A DNA stretch of 64,000 nt, taken from Oscillospiraceae bacterium (GTDB taxonomy: Bacteria; Bacillota; Clostridia; Oscillospirales; Oscillospiraceae). This document shows, one piece after another, positions 1 through 7,041 of this stretch. Made by a program: the position numbers and the translations under genes. The notes beneath the pieces were generated by a model that searched no databases, was not told the DNA's origin, and saw only the letters and a program-made list of their open reading frames with translations. The stretch covers positions 1 to 64,000 of the forward strand of contig CAJTCG010000015.1 of NCBI GenBank assembly GCA_910574635.1. The letters run 5' to 3'. How positions within the stretch are numbered: position 1 is the stretch's first letter; each line of letters opens with the position of its first letter.

Positions 1-26
1 CCTTCGACCGGGCTGGGACTGGAAAA

Positions 27-890
27 ATGAGGAATTTATCCCCCAATATGGTCCTTTATTGGACGTTTCCTTTACCTTTGTCTGTTTGCCTGGCTTTTAC
101 TTGCTTTAATCAGTGCTTCCTTAAGCCTGACCCCATCTTTTTGGGCAAAGGCCCCCGATACTTCGGCGTAGAACTGGAAATTGACGGCGCTGGGGAATGC
201 TCCGCCAACGCTGGAAACATCATAGAGAAAGCTAATCGAGAGGCCGATTGCATTTATTGCAAACATGATGGCTCTCTGGAAGATGGCTTTGAGATTGTCA
301 CTCATCCCATGAGCCTGGAGTACCATCAGCACAATATGCCCTGGGAGACCCTCCTACGGGAAGCGGTTCGCATGGGCTATACCTCCCATCAGGCCGGAAC
401 CTGCGGCCTTCATGTCCACGTCAGCCGAAATGCTTTTGGTGACACGCTCTCAGCGCAGGAAGCCGCCATTGCCCGTGTGCTGTACTTCTTTGAGAAACAC
501 TGGGAGGAGCTGTTGAAGTTCAGCCGCAGAACTCCCCGGCAGCTTGACCAGTGGGCCGCCAGGTACGGGTACAAAGACCACCCAAAGGAAATCCTGGACC
601 ACGCTAAAAAGGGAAACGGGCGAGGGCGCTACGCCTGTATCAATCTCCAAAATACAGACACCATCGAGTTCCGTATCTTTCGGGGAACACTGAAACTGAA
701 TACCTTAATCGCCACGTTGCAGCTCGTTAATCGGGTTTGCGATGTGGCAATTTATTTGACCGATGACGAGTTAAAGGCCATGTCCTGGACCTCCTTTGTC
801 TCCGGCTGTGTGGAACCGGAGCTGGTGCGGTACCTCAGAGAAAGACGGCTTTACATCAACGAACCTGTGACTGCGGAAGAGGAGGTATGA
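27..890 (+). CDS. Amidoligase-family enzyme (COOH-NH2 ligase), odd N-terminus
   Basis: Residues from about 38 onward (FGVELEID, then HDGSLEDGFEIVTHP, CGLHVHVSR, IEFRIFRGTLK) fit the Amidoligase_2 type of glutamine-synthetase-fold ligases, which join a carboxylate to an amine using ATP. Substrate unknown. Relatives on clostridial mobile elements usually carry a Cys-rich zinc-ribbon region before the FGVELE strand. Here the first ~35 residues are hydrophobic with only scattered cysteines, so the true N-terminus may be lost, frameshifted or outside the window. The next gene, a glutamine amidotransferase, starts 1 base after this stop codon, which argues for a two-gene operon where the partner supplies ammonia or edits the product. 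Family fairly sure; start codon uncertain. Confidence 0.75.
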   Translation: MRNLSPNMVLYWTFPLPLSVCLAFTCFNQCFLKPDPIFLGKGPRYFGVELEIDGAGECSANAGNIIEKANREADCIYCKHDGSLEDGFEIVTHPMSLEYHQHNMPWETLLREAVRMGYTSHQAGTCGLHVHVSRNAFGDTLSAQEAAIARVLYFFEKHWEELLKFSRRTPRQLDQWAARYGYKDHPKEILDHAKKGNGRGRYACINLQNTDTIEFRIFRGTLKLNTLIATLQLVNRVCDVAIYLTDDELKAMSWTSFVSGCVEPELVRYLRERRLYINEPVTAEEEV

Positions 891-891
891 T

Positions 892-1800
892 ATGTGCTGT
901 TTGTTTGGCTTGATTGACTATGGACATAGCCTGACGGTGAAGCAAAAGGAACGGCTAATTTCCGCCTTGGCAGTTTCCGCCGAGGACAGAGGCACCGACG
1001 CTACTGGGATTGCCTATAACAGCCGCAACAGGCTACAGGTCTATAAACGGCCTTGGCCCGCTCATTTCATGTCGTTTCACATTCCACAGAATACCTCTGT
1101 TGTCATGGGTCATACCCGTATGGCGACCCAGGGGAAAGCAGGCAGAAATTACAACAATCATCCGTTTCTCGGATATGTCCAGGGTTCGCCTTTTGCTCTG
1201 GCTCATAACGGCGTCCTTTATAACGATCATATCCTGCGGCACAATTTGAGACTTCCCAGCACCAAGATCGAAACTGACAGCTACATCGGCGTTCAATTGA
1301 TTGAGCAGAAAGATGCCCTCGACCTTAACAGTCTCCGGTACATGGCTGAACAGGTCGAGGGCTCTTTTTCGTTTACGGTGCTGGACGCTTCGGATAACCT
1401 GTATATCGTCAAGGGGGATAATCCCCTGTGCCTGTATCGCTTCCCTACAATCGGACTGTATATCTACGCTTCTACCGAAAGCATTTTGAAAGCAGCTTTA
1501 CGGAGGTTCTGCCTGTGCCGAAAGCAGTACGAGACGGTACAACTCCATTGTGGCGACATCCTCCGTATCAACGCATTTGGGCAGACGGCTTATGGACAGT
1601 TTGATGATTCCAGCTTTTATCCTTGCCAGCCGCTTTGGCAAGCTCCCGCTTATTCTGGAAAACCATACAGGACCCATCTGGACGAGATCAAGGCTGTAGC
1701 GGCTATGTTCGGCTACACACCCGAGGATATAGACGCTATGGCAGAGCAGGGCTTAACCCCGGAGGATTTAGAGGATTGGCTTTATAGCCGAAATTTCTGA
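892..1800 (+). CDS. Class II glutamine amidotransferase-like protein
   Basis: The protein starts Met-Cys-Cys, giving the N-terminal nucleophile cysteine of class II (Ntn) glutamine amidotransferases after Met removal. Family marks follow: DRGTDATGIAY near residue 33, GHTRMATQG near 73 and ALAHNGVLYN near 102. It is about 300 residues, long enough for the glutaminase domain plus a short C-terminal part, but no synthase or isomerase domain as in GlmS or PurF is evident. Pairing with the upstream amidoligase is a known gene neighbourhood in which the two enzymes are proposed to modify a peptide or small molecule. The pathway product is not deducible here. A hairpin terminator follows. Confidence 0.8.
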   Translation: MCCLFGLIDYGHSLTVKQKERLISALAVSAEDRGTDATGIAYNSRNRLQVYKRPWPAHFMSFHIPQNTSVVMGHTRMATQGKAGRNYNNHPFLGYVQGSPFALAHNGVLYNDHILRHNLRLPSTKIETDSYIGVQLIEQKDALDLNSLRYMAEQVEGSFSFTVLDASDNLYIVKGDNPLCLYRFPTIGLYIYASTESILKAALRRFCLCRKQYETVQLHCGDILRINAFGQTAYGQFDDSSFYPCQPLWQAPAYSGKPYRTHLDEIKAVAAMFGYTPEDIDAMAEQGLTPEDLEDWLYSRNF

Positions 1801-1809
1801 TAACCCGAG

Positions 1810-1854
1810 AGGGGTGTAGAGTGTAGACAGCACTCCACACCCCTTGTCTTTTTT
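1810..1854 (+). terminator. Rho-independent terminator after the amidoligase/amidotransferase pair
   Basis: A 14-base stem (arms 1810-1823 and 1831-1844, one mismatch) with a 7-base loop is followed by a T-rich run ending at 1854. Confidence 0.8.
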
Positions 1855-1919
1855 CTGGATTCCGCATCAGAATTTTAGCGGCCTTTGCCATAACTTCAAT
1901 AAAGAAAGGACGAATTAAG

Positions 1920-2183
1920 ATGGCATCCATTATACAGCTTCTTTTCTCCAGCGGTATCGCTTTCTCACGTTCCGGAGAGGAGGATTCCAAATTGGGAAAT
2001 CTTTCGGAATCTGTCCAGCAGTCTGTCAGACAACTCTACTCCGCTCAACCGGAACTCTGGGAGAAGTATCAGGCGCAAGCTGAGGAACTGCACAACCTGG
2101 AACGCCAGATAGAGTTTGAAAGAGGTTTCCTGATGGCGGTCCACCTTATGCTGGAGGTCATGACGCAGAAACCGGAGCACTAA
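1920..2183 (+). CDS. Small conserved hypothetical protein, DUF6809-like
   Basis: An 87-residue, mostly helical protein behind AAAGGA upstream of the ATG. The C-terminal half (ERQIEFERGFLMAVHLMLEV) resembles the small clostridial DUF6809 family found on integrative elements, where a similar helix pair precedes a GF-(R/L)-LG-MLE-type motif. Function unknown. It lies between two terminators and is therefore probably its own transcription unit. Assignment is from memory of the family pattern. Confidence 0.6.
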   Translation: MASIIQLLFSSGIAFSRSGEEDSKLGNLSESVQQSVRQLYSAQPELWEKYQAQAEELHNLERQIEFERGFLMAVHLMLEVMTQKPEH

Positions 2184-2197
2184 TTTACATCTGCAAT

Positions 2198-2263
2198 CGT
2201 CACGAACCGGAGGTTGAATGAAAAGGCAACTCCTCTGGTTCGTGACGGTATGCAATTTGTTTT
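2198..2263 (+). terminator. Long-stem terminator
   Basis: Arms of about 20 bases (2198-2216 and 2228-2247, near-perfect) around a short loop, followed by TTTTTT at about 2257-2262. Confidence 0.75.
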
Positions 2264-2383
2264 TTACTTCCCGACCAACATAAATATAAATACCGCCAAA
2301 GGAGGTTCTATCAATCATGGAAAAGCGTCATGATGAACCACCAGTGTCAAAGGATAATCTGCATTGCAGGAAGGAGAACAGAA

Positions 2384-2569
2384 ATGCTGGAAGCATATGA
2401 CGATCTGCTGACCGCTGATGAAGCCTGTGAAGCGTTGAAGATTGGCAAAAACGCCCTCTATGCGCTTCTCACGTCTCGGAGCTTGAAAGGCTATCGGAAC
2501 GGAAGGGTCTGGCGGATTCCCAAACAGGCCATTGTGGAGTACATCACGGAACAGGCTCGTTTGGCCTGA
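2384..2569 (+). CDS. Excisionase-like helix-turn-helix protein
   Basis: A 61-residue protein beginning MLEAYDDLLTADEACEALKI, with the MerR/excisionase-type pattern (LTADEAC..L.IGK.ALYALL...L.G.R.GR.WRIPK.AI.EYI) covering almost its whole length. The ATG at 2384 is chosen because AAGGAG lies 7 bases upstream; the longer reading frame has no ribosome site. Such proteins bind attachment-site DNA or promoters of integrative elements and assist excision. No integrase gene is adjacent, so it may act on a remote or lost integrase. Confidence 0.75.
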   Translation: MLEAYDDLLTADEACEALKIGKNALYALLTSRSLKGYRNGRVWRIPKQAIVEYITEQARLA

Positions 2570-2574
2570 GAAAG

Positions 2575-2605
2575 CACCCTGGGCAGCAATACCCAGGGTG
2601 TTTTT
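2575..2605. terminator. Bidirectional terminator between convergent genes
   Basis: Perfect 9-bp stem CACCCTGGG/CCCAGGGTG with an 8-base loop, then TTTTT at 2601-2605. The convergent repressor gene ends at 2611, so the hairpin can serve both strands. Confidence 0.85.
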
Positions 2606-2610
2606 GCAAA

Positions 2611-2937
2611 TCATTCCTGACGGTCCATAAGTCCTTGCATATAGGCCGAAGCCAATGCTTTGCTTTTTTCATCCAGGCGATTCCATTTGGACAGGCAATC
2701 CTTTTGATCCACCGTCAGTTTTGCGGATTCATCCTGGTCGGAGAAAAACTGCGCCAGAGTGATGTCAAAGCCCTCGCAAATCTTAATCAGAGATGGTACC
2801 GACGGCACCACGGTCTTATGGAGCATAGTGCTCAGCGTCGAGTAAGGGATGCCGGACGCTTTTGCGAGGCGGTAATAGGTCCAGGAACGGGACTGGCAAA
2901 GCTCCTGGATTCTCGCCACTACATCGAACTCTGCCAT
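2611..2937 (-). CDS. XRE-family transcriptional regulator
   Basis: A 108-residue protein starting MAEFDVVARIQELCQSR. Residues ~8-65 form a lambda-repressor-type HTH (SWTYYRLAKASGIPYSTLSTML, then PSVPSLIKICEGFDITLAQFF). The start at 2937 is preferred because TAGGAGGT lies just upstream; the longer frame has none. It is divergent from the GTPase pair that starts at 3097, so the 160-base gap probably holds both promoters and this protein may control them. Confidence 0.85.
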   Translation of the reverse strand: MAEFDVVARIQELCQSRSWTYYRLAKASGIPYSTLSTMLHKTVVPSVPSLIKICEGFDITLAQFFSDQDESAKLTVDQKDCLSKWNRLDEKSKALASAYMQGLMDRQE

Positions 2938-3096
2938 AGGCCACCTCCTAAAATGAGTTGCCTCTATTTTATCCAGTGTGGCGGATTTTCGGCAGATTAT
3001 ATTTATCGATATATTTTTGTTGATTTTATGTCTAATTATTGGTATAATGTAAGCGGAGATTTCCACCGGGAAAATATCTACGAAAGAAGGTCATTT

Positions 3097-3963
3097 ATGA
3101 GAAGTAATTGGTTTGACGAACTGGAACGGCGTGGCGTAAAGGTCACACCTGAACAACGGCGTAAAATTGAAGAAAAAGTTAACTCTGTGCTGAGCTATGA
3201 ACCTCGAATAGGCGTTTTCGGAAAGACAGGTGTTGGTAAGTCCAGTCTATGCAACGCCTTGTTCGGACAAGATGTGTGTCCGATCAGTGATGTTGCTGCT
3301 TGTACACGGAATCCCCAAGAAGTTTTGCTAAACATGGGAAGCAAGGGTATTAAGCTGGTAGATGTACCGGGCGCGGGTGAAAGTACAGAACGTGACAAAG
3401 AATATGCCGAGCTTTATACGAAAATTCTGCCTGAGCTTGACTTGGTTCTTTGGCTGATTAAAGCAGACGATCGGGCAATGGCATCAGACGAAAACTTCTA
3501 TCAGAACATTGTCAAGCCGCACATTGAACAAGGGAAGCCCTTCTTTATGGTATTGAATCAGGCTGATAAAATCGAACCATTTCGGGAATGGAACGAGGCG
3601 GCACATGAACCAGGTCCAAGGCAGTTCCAAAATATTCATCGTAAAATTGAAACAGTCGCGGCGCAATTCAACCTACCCACCTCTAAAGTAATTCCCGTCT
3701 CTGCCAACGAAAAGTACAACCTGACCAAACTGGTAGACGAGATCATTTTTGCTCTTCCCAAGGAGAAAAATATCACCCTTTTCAAAGCCGTTGACAAAGA
3801 ATTCCAGTCTGCTGCCGCTGGAGAGCATGTCAAAAAGGGATTCCTGGAAATTGTTGCGGATACGATTACTTCGGTGGTTGACCGTGTTGCAGACACAGTT
3901 GAAACCGTGGTTGATGTTGTGCGCGATATTAAGGACACGCTTTTTTGGTGGTGGCCTTTCTGA
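3097..3963 (+). CDS. Era-like P-loop GTPase with aromatic C-terminal tail
   Basis: A 288-residue GTPase. The P-loop GKTGVGKSS is near residue 45, the switch-II motif DVPGAG near 90 and the G4 motif NQAD near 150, followed by SAN as a G5-like motif near 207. The fold resembles the Era/YeeP group. The C-terminal 40 residues form a repetitive hydrophobic helix (VADTITSVVDRVADTVETVVDVV) and end in FWWWPF, which suggests membrane contact. The ATG at 3097 follows GAAGG; the longer frame antisense to the repressor is spurious. A second GTPase follows after 39 bases. Role unknown. Confidence 0.8.
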   Translation: MRSNWFDELERRGVKVTPEQRRKIEEKVNSVLSYEPRIGVFGKTGVGKSSLCNALFGQDVCPISDVAACTRNPQEVLLNMGSKGIKLVDVPGAGESTERDKEYAELYTKILPELDLVLWLIKADDRAMASDENFYQNIVKPHIEQGKPFFMVLNQADKIEPFREWNEAAHEPGPRQFQNIHRKIETVAAQFNLPTSKVIPVSANEKYNLTKLVDEIIFALPKEKNITLFKAVDKEFQSAAAGEHVKKGFLEIVADTITSVVDRVADTVETVVDVVRDIKDTLFWWWPF

Positions 3964-4002
3964 CATTCAAGTATTGAAACGATATCATTGGGAGTGCTAT
4001 CT

Positions 4003-4752
4003 ATGGATGATGGTTTAACGCTTTATGTAAAAAGCAAGTCGAATATTAGTGTCCTAATCCAAAGATTTTCAGCATTTTCAGGGCTGAAAAATAAGGCTGT
4101 CTGGGAATATGATATTCATGGTGAGGATTTGAGCAGACATAACCGCTTTCGCTGGGACTATAGTGGCCGTCAAATCGTAATGCTGCAAACCATGTTCATT
4201 GGTAAGTCTGGATATGGGAAATCCTCTCTAATCAACTCCATAATCGGAGCGGACGCATTTCAAATAGACGAAGTAAAAGCATGCACGAAAGAGCTGGACA
4301 CCGCTTTATTTCGCATGGGTCAAGATGAAAAAACATATTTGGCGTTTAGTGACTTACCCGGTGTTGGTGAAAGCAGGATGGCCGATATCCAGTATCGAAA
4401 ATGGTATCGTGATATGGTTCTTTCATCAAGCTGTGTCGTTTATGTCCTCCGTGCTGACCAGAGAGATTTCTCGATTGATGAAGATGTTTTCTCAGAGCTT
4501 TTTTACACAGAAGAACAAAAGGAGAATGTTGTAATTGCTCTAAATTTTGCGGACAAAATTGAACCTATCAGTAGAAGCGGGAAAATTTCCGAAGCCCAAT
4601 GGAGGGTACTGGAAGATAAGATAGAAATTATCCGCGAGAAATTTGGTGTGTATTCCGTTATCCCTTGTTGCGCCAAGACAGGAGAGGGTATTACTGAGCT
4701 TATAAGTGAAATAGCAGACATTCTTGACCTATGTGTATATGATGACGATTGA
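4003..4752 (+). CDS. Second P-loop GTPase, partner of the upstream one
   Basis: A 249-residue GTPase with the P-loop GKSGYGKSS near residue 67, the switch-II motif DLPGVGES near 113, the G4 motif NFADK near 181 and a CCAKTGEG G5-type motif near 220. The N-terminal ~60 residues match nothing I recognise. GGGAG lies 8 bases upstream of the ATG at 4003. It shares the overall plan of its neighbour, including the 'ACTKE/ACTRN' switch-I-like segment, but lacks the aromatic tail. The pair probably arose by duplication and may work as a heteromeric GTPase system. Function unknown. Confidence 0.8.
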   Translation: MDDGLTLYVKSKSNISVLIQRFSAFSGLKNKAVWEYDIHGEDLSRHNRFRWDYSGRQIVMLQTMFIGKSGYGKSSLINSIIGADAFQIDEVKACTKELDTALFRMGQDEKTYLAFSDLPGVGESRMADIQYRKWYRDMVLSSSCVVYVLRADQRDFSIDEDVFSELFYTEEQKENVVIALNFADKIEPISRSGKISEAQWRVLEDKIEIIREKFGVYSVIPCCAKTGEGITELISEIADILDLCVYDDD

Positions 4753-4947
4753 TACACATAGAAAATATACAAGCTCTCTTATTTCGGATGGGAGGTCTTG
4801 TATCTTGTATTTCTACACAAATCACTACCAAGGAATCTTTTCTAGCCTTTCTAACACTTTTCTAACACAATCCTGGCAATCCGCCGCGCCTCAGCGCATT
4901 GAGCCACGTTCAACTGGGAAAACTCCTGGTTTTAGGTCAAAAAATAA

Positions 4948-5004
4948 GACAGAAGTGTACCTAAAACAACGCATTTCAAGCGCATTGTAGGTACATTTCT
5001 GTAC
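4948..5004. repeat. Near-perfect inverted repeat beside a tRNA fragment
   Basis: Arms 4948-4972 and 4980-5004, about 25 bases each with a few mismatches around a 7-base spacer, both containing GTACCTA-type cores. The position 10 bases before a tRNA-Met fragment suits integrase arm-binding sites of a departed or decayed integrative element. No gene was seen in 4753-5040. Confidence 0.55.
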
Positions 5005-5013
5005 TTGACCACC

Positions 5014-5042
5014 CTCATAACCCGGAGGTCGCAGGTTCAAGT
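5014..5042 (+). other. 29-bp tRNA-Met fragment, probable attachment-site scar
   Basis: CTCATAACCCGGAGG through GCAGGTTCAAGT reproduces the anticodon loop (CAT), variable region and T-arm of a bacterial elongator tRNA-Met. No tRNA 5' half lies upstream and no acceptor 3' end follows. Integrases often use this part of tRNA genes, so this is best read as an att remnant. It abuts a truncated IS orfA. Confidence 0.65.
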
Positions 5043-5241
5043 TTTTCAACCCGATGCAGAAGCATATCGTATTCTTTGGCTGTGAGGGTGCGTTTTTCAG
5101 AAAGAACTATATCACGATACTCTTTTGCCCGGCGATAGATGGTACGCTCACATACCCCATATTTTTGCTTAACTCTTGGGCAGATGTGCCCTGTTGGTAC
5201 TGTGCAACGATTATAGATTTTTCTTGATCTGCGTAAGTCAT
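5043..5241 (-). pseudogene. IS3-family orfA transposase fragment with frameshift
   Basis: The start at 5241 (GAAAGGGG upstream) gives MTYADQEKSIIVAQYQQG, then an HTH. The frame is lost after SAQELSK at a run of five A residues; six would restore a typical orfA HTH (KYGVCERTIYRRAKEYRD, then KEYDMLLHRVEKLE), which is readable in the other frame until the tRNA fragment. So the copy has a 1-base deletion and is cut off by the att scar. No orfB is present. Confidence 0.65.
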
Positions 5242-5404
5242 GGTTTGACCCCTTTCATGCGAGATGCAATTAGCGTAACACATAAAAGAGATTAACACTT
5301 GTTAGACAGTGTGATATATTATGTCAATTTTGTGCGGATACTGTGGAATCCGGCAAATGGGCTATTAGAAAGTCGCATATCTTCTATAAACCGTGAGATT
5401 GGCA

Positions 5405-5455
5405 AGGGCACCCCCGGCTGTAGGTGAAGTCCATGCTCGGGAGTGTCCATTTTTC
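5405..5455 (+). terminator. Hairpin with T-tract
   Basis: GGGCACCCCCGG pairs (with wobbles) with CTCGGGAGTGTCC and is followed by TTTTT. It looks like a Rho-independent terminator left from a lost gene; nothing upstream is intact. I see no riboswitch. Confidence 0.4.
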
Positions 5456-5561
5456 AATTTTAGACGGCAGGGCACAAGATGTGTCTTTTGTTATTGAAAA
5501 TTGAAATCTGAAAAAGAATATGGCACAATAAAAACGGCAAAAAGTGAGTGGTTTTTGTTAA

Positions 5562-5756
5562 GGTACAAAAAACTTTCAGGGTAGCAAATACATCGAGGCA
5601 TCCACTGTTACCATAACGCAAGAAACTATCAATGACTATGATAAGGGAATTTACTCTTTTTGGAGAGCTATCCTTTCAGAAACTAATCGCTTTATAAACG
5701 ATGTAAATCATGTACAATTAAATATACCCGAACAGATAAGTATAATAGGGTTATAG
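5562..5756 (+). pseudogene. Start-less ORF fragment (unrecognised)
   Basis: An open frame of 64 codons from just after a TAA at 5559 to a TAG at 5754, with no ATG/GTG start. It reads like real protein (SKYIEASTVTITQETINDYD..., then ETNRFINDVNHVQLNIPE). I do not recognise it. It may be the C-terminal remnant of a deleted mobile-element gene. The AT-rich composition differs from the GC-rich island that follows. Confidence 0.3.
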
Positions 5757-5793
5757 GGAAGCGCGCACCCTCAAAGAAAGGAGGTTACACACC

Positions 5794-5955
5794 ATGAAGA
5801 AGCAGACAGAGAAAAACAAACTCACAGCTTTATATGAAAGACTCTCCCATGACGATGAGCGGGCAGGCGAATCCGTAAGCATTGAGAACCAGGATAAGGT
5901 TTTACGCAGCGGTTTTGCCCAATTCCACGCCGCAAAGATAGCGGTTTCCGTTTGA
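5794..5955 (+). pseudogene. Severed N-terminus of a large serine recombinase
   Basis: AAAGGAGG precedes an ATG that encodes MKKQTEKNKLTALYERLSHD, then DERAGESVSIENQDK. This is the characteristic start of the TndX/TnpX-type large serine recombinases of clostridial transposons (the catalytic Ser lies in YERLS). Homology stops at about residue 37 and the frame ends at 5955. Ribosome site and start are intact but the other ~500 residues are gone. It marks a deletion joint at about 5.9 kb. In 5956-6230 I see no gene. Confidence 0.7.
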
Positions 5956-6230
5956 TGCCGTAATGGGATCTCCTCCTGTGAAGCACTGTCCTGCCGGGCA
6001 TAATTGCGAATCGCCGGGATTCTGGCTGGAATCGTTTCGGTTTGTACAATACCTGTTTTGCGCGACTGCTCCCTGGTATCGCCGTGACTCTCAAGCGCGT
6101 TTCACGCAGCCATAAACAGACCGCAAGATCTTGCCCGAGCCTCCAAGGAGGCCGGCACGGAATATCCGTGTGCGAGATTCTCCCTTTTTTGCTAGAATAT
6201 AGCCATGATTTTGTGCAAGGAGGGATGGGC

Positions 6231-6833
6231 GTGGGAGAGAGAATCTATGGATATGTCCGGGTCTCCACCCAGGAGCAGAATGAAGCGCGCCAGCTGACCG
6301 CCATGCGGGACTTTGGCGTTCAGGAGGAGAACATTGTAGTGGAGAAGGTGTCTGGGAAGGACTTCGACAGGCCCCGATACCGGCGGCTGGTACGGGCTCT
6401 GCGGGCAAAGGATGTGCTGGTGGTGAAAAGCATCGACCGCCTTGGACGCAATTACACAGAAATCCTGGACCAGTGGTCGCTTATCACCAAGAAGCGTGAA
6501 GCCGCCATTGTGGTGCTGGACATGCCCCTGCTGGACACCCGGCAGAGCCGGGACCTGACCGGGACGCTCATTTCCGACATCGTTCTCCAGCTTCTCAGCT
6601 ATGTTGCGCAGACGGAGCGGGAGAACATCCGCCAGCGGCAGGCGGAGGGCATCGCGGCGGCGAAAGCTAACGGCGTCCGGTTTGGACGAAAGCAGATGGA
6701 CATGCCTGCGGGCTTCAGCAGCCTTGCCGAAGAATGGGGAGGGGGACAGGTTTCCGCACGCCAGGCGGCGTCGAGGCTCGGAATATCCCACCATACATTT
6801 TTAAAATATGCCCGAATACATGTCGGCGGTTGA
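6231..6833 (+). CDS. Small serine recombinase (resolvase/invertase type)
   Basis: A 200-residue protein with an N-terminal resolvase catalytic domain: IYGYVRVST with the catalytic Ser, then KSIDRLGRNYTEILDQW near residue 65, and TERENIRQRQAEGIAAAKANG near 127 as the E helix. It ends with a Hin-like C-terminal HTH (QVSARQAASRLGISHHTFLKY). The GTG at 6231 is chosen because AGGAGG ends 7 bases before it; an ATG at 6225 would touch the ribosome site. It is not an IS607 TnpA, whose HTH is N-terminal. It lies directly upstream of the dead TnpB and flagellin genes, so it could act at the nearby 17-bp-core repeats. No invertible segment with inverted ends was seen. Confidence 0.85.
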   Translation: MGERIYGYVRVSTQEQNEARQLTAMRDFGVQEENIVVEKVSGKDFDRPRYRRLVRALRAKDVLVVKSIDRLGRNYTEILDQWSLITKKREAAIVVLDMPLLDTRQSRDLTGTLISDIVLQLLSYVAQTERENIRQRQAEGIAAAKANGVRFGRKQMDMPAGFSSLAEEWGGGQVSARQAASRLGISHHTFLKYARIHVGG

Positions 6834-6852
6834 GGGGCAGGAAGAGAAATCG

Positions 6853-7000
6853 AAAAAAGTGGGCACGAAGGTATAGATTTCTACCCAAAATTACCGGGTT
6901 AAAAATTTTTGAAAAAAGGGCTTAATTATTTTCCCTGGCATCCGATAAAGTTTATGAGCGTACTTCAAAGCGGTTCAAAAAAAGTGGGCACGAAGGTATA
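6853..7000. repeat. Pair of 23-bp direct repeats between recombinase and dead TnpB
   Basis: A run of A residues plus GTGGGCACGAAGGTATA occurs at 6853-6875 and again at 6978-7000, perfect over 23 bases and about 125 bases apart in the same orientation. The interval is AT-rich and non-coding. Possible recombinase binding (res-like) sites or remains of element ends. Confidence 0.7.
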
Positions 7001-7041
7001 CCTTAGTTCCCACAGCCGGTTGGAAAGGGGAACAAGAGCCT

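Noticed and set aside
2635..3096. Long N-terminal extension of the first GTPase
   Set aside because: It is antisense to the XRE repressor gene; the ATG at 3097 has a ribosome site and starts the conserved protein.
5405..5455. Riboswitch
   Set aside because: Only one simple hairpin with a T-run; no conserved aptamer core and no gene in frame after it.
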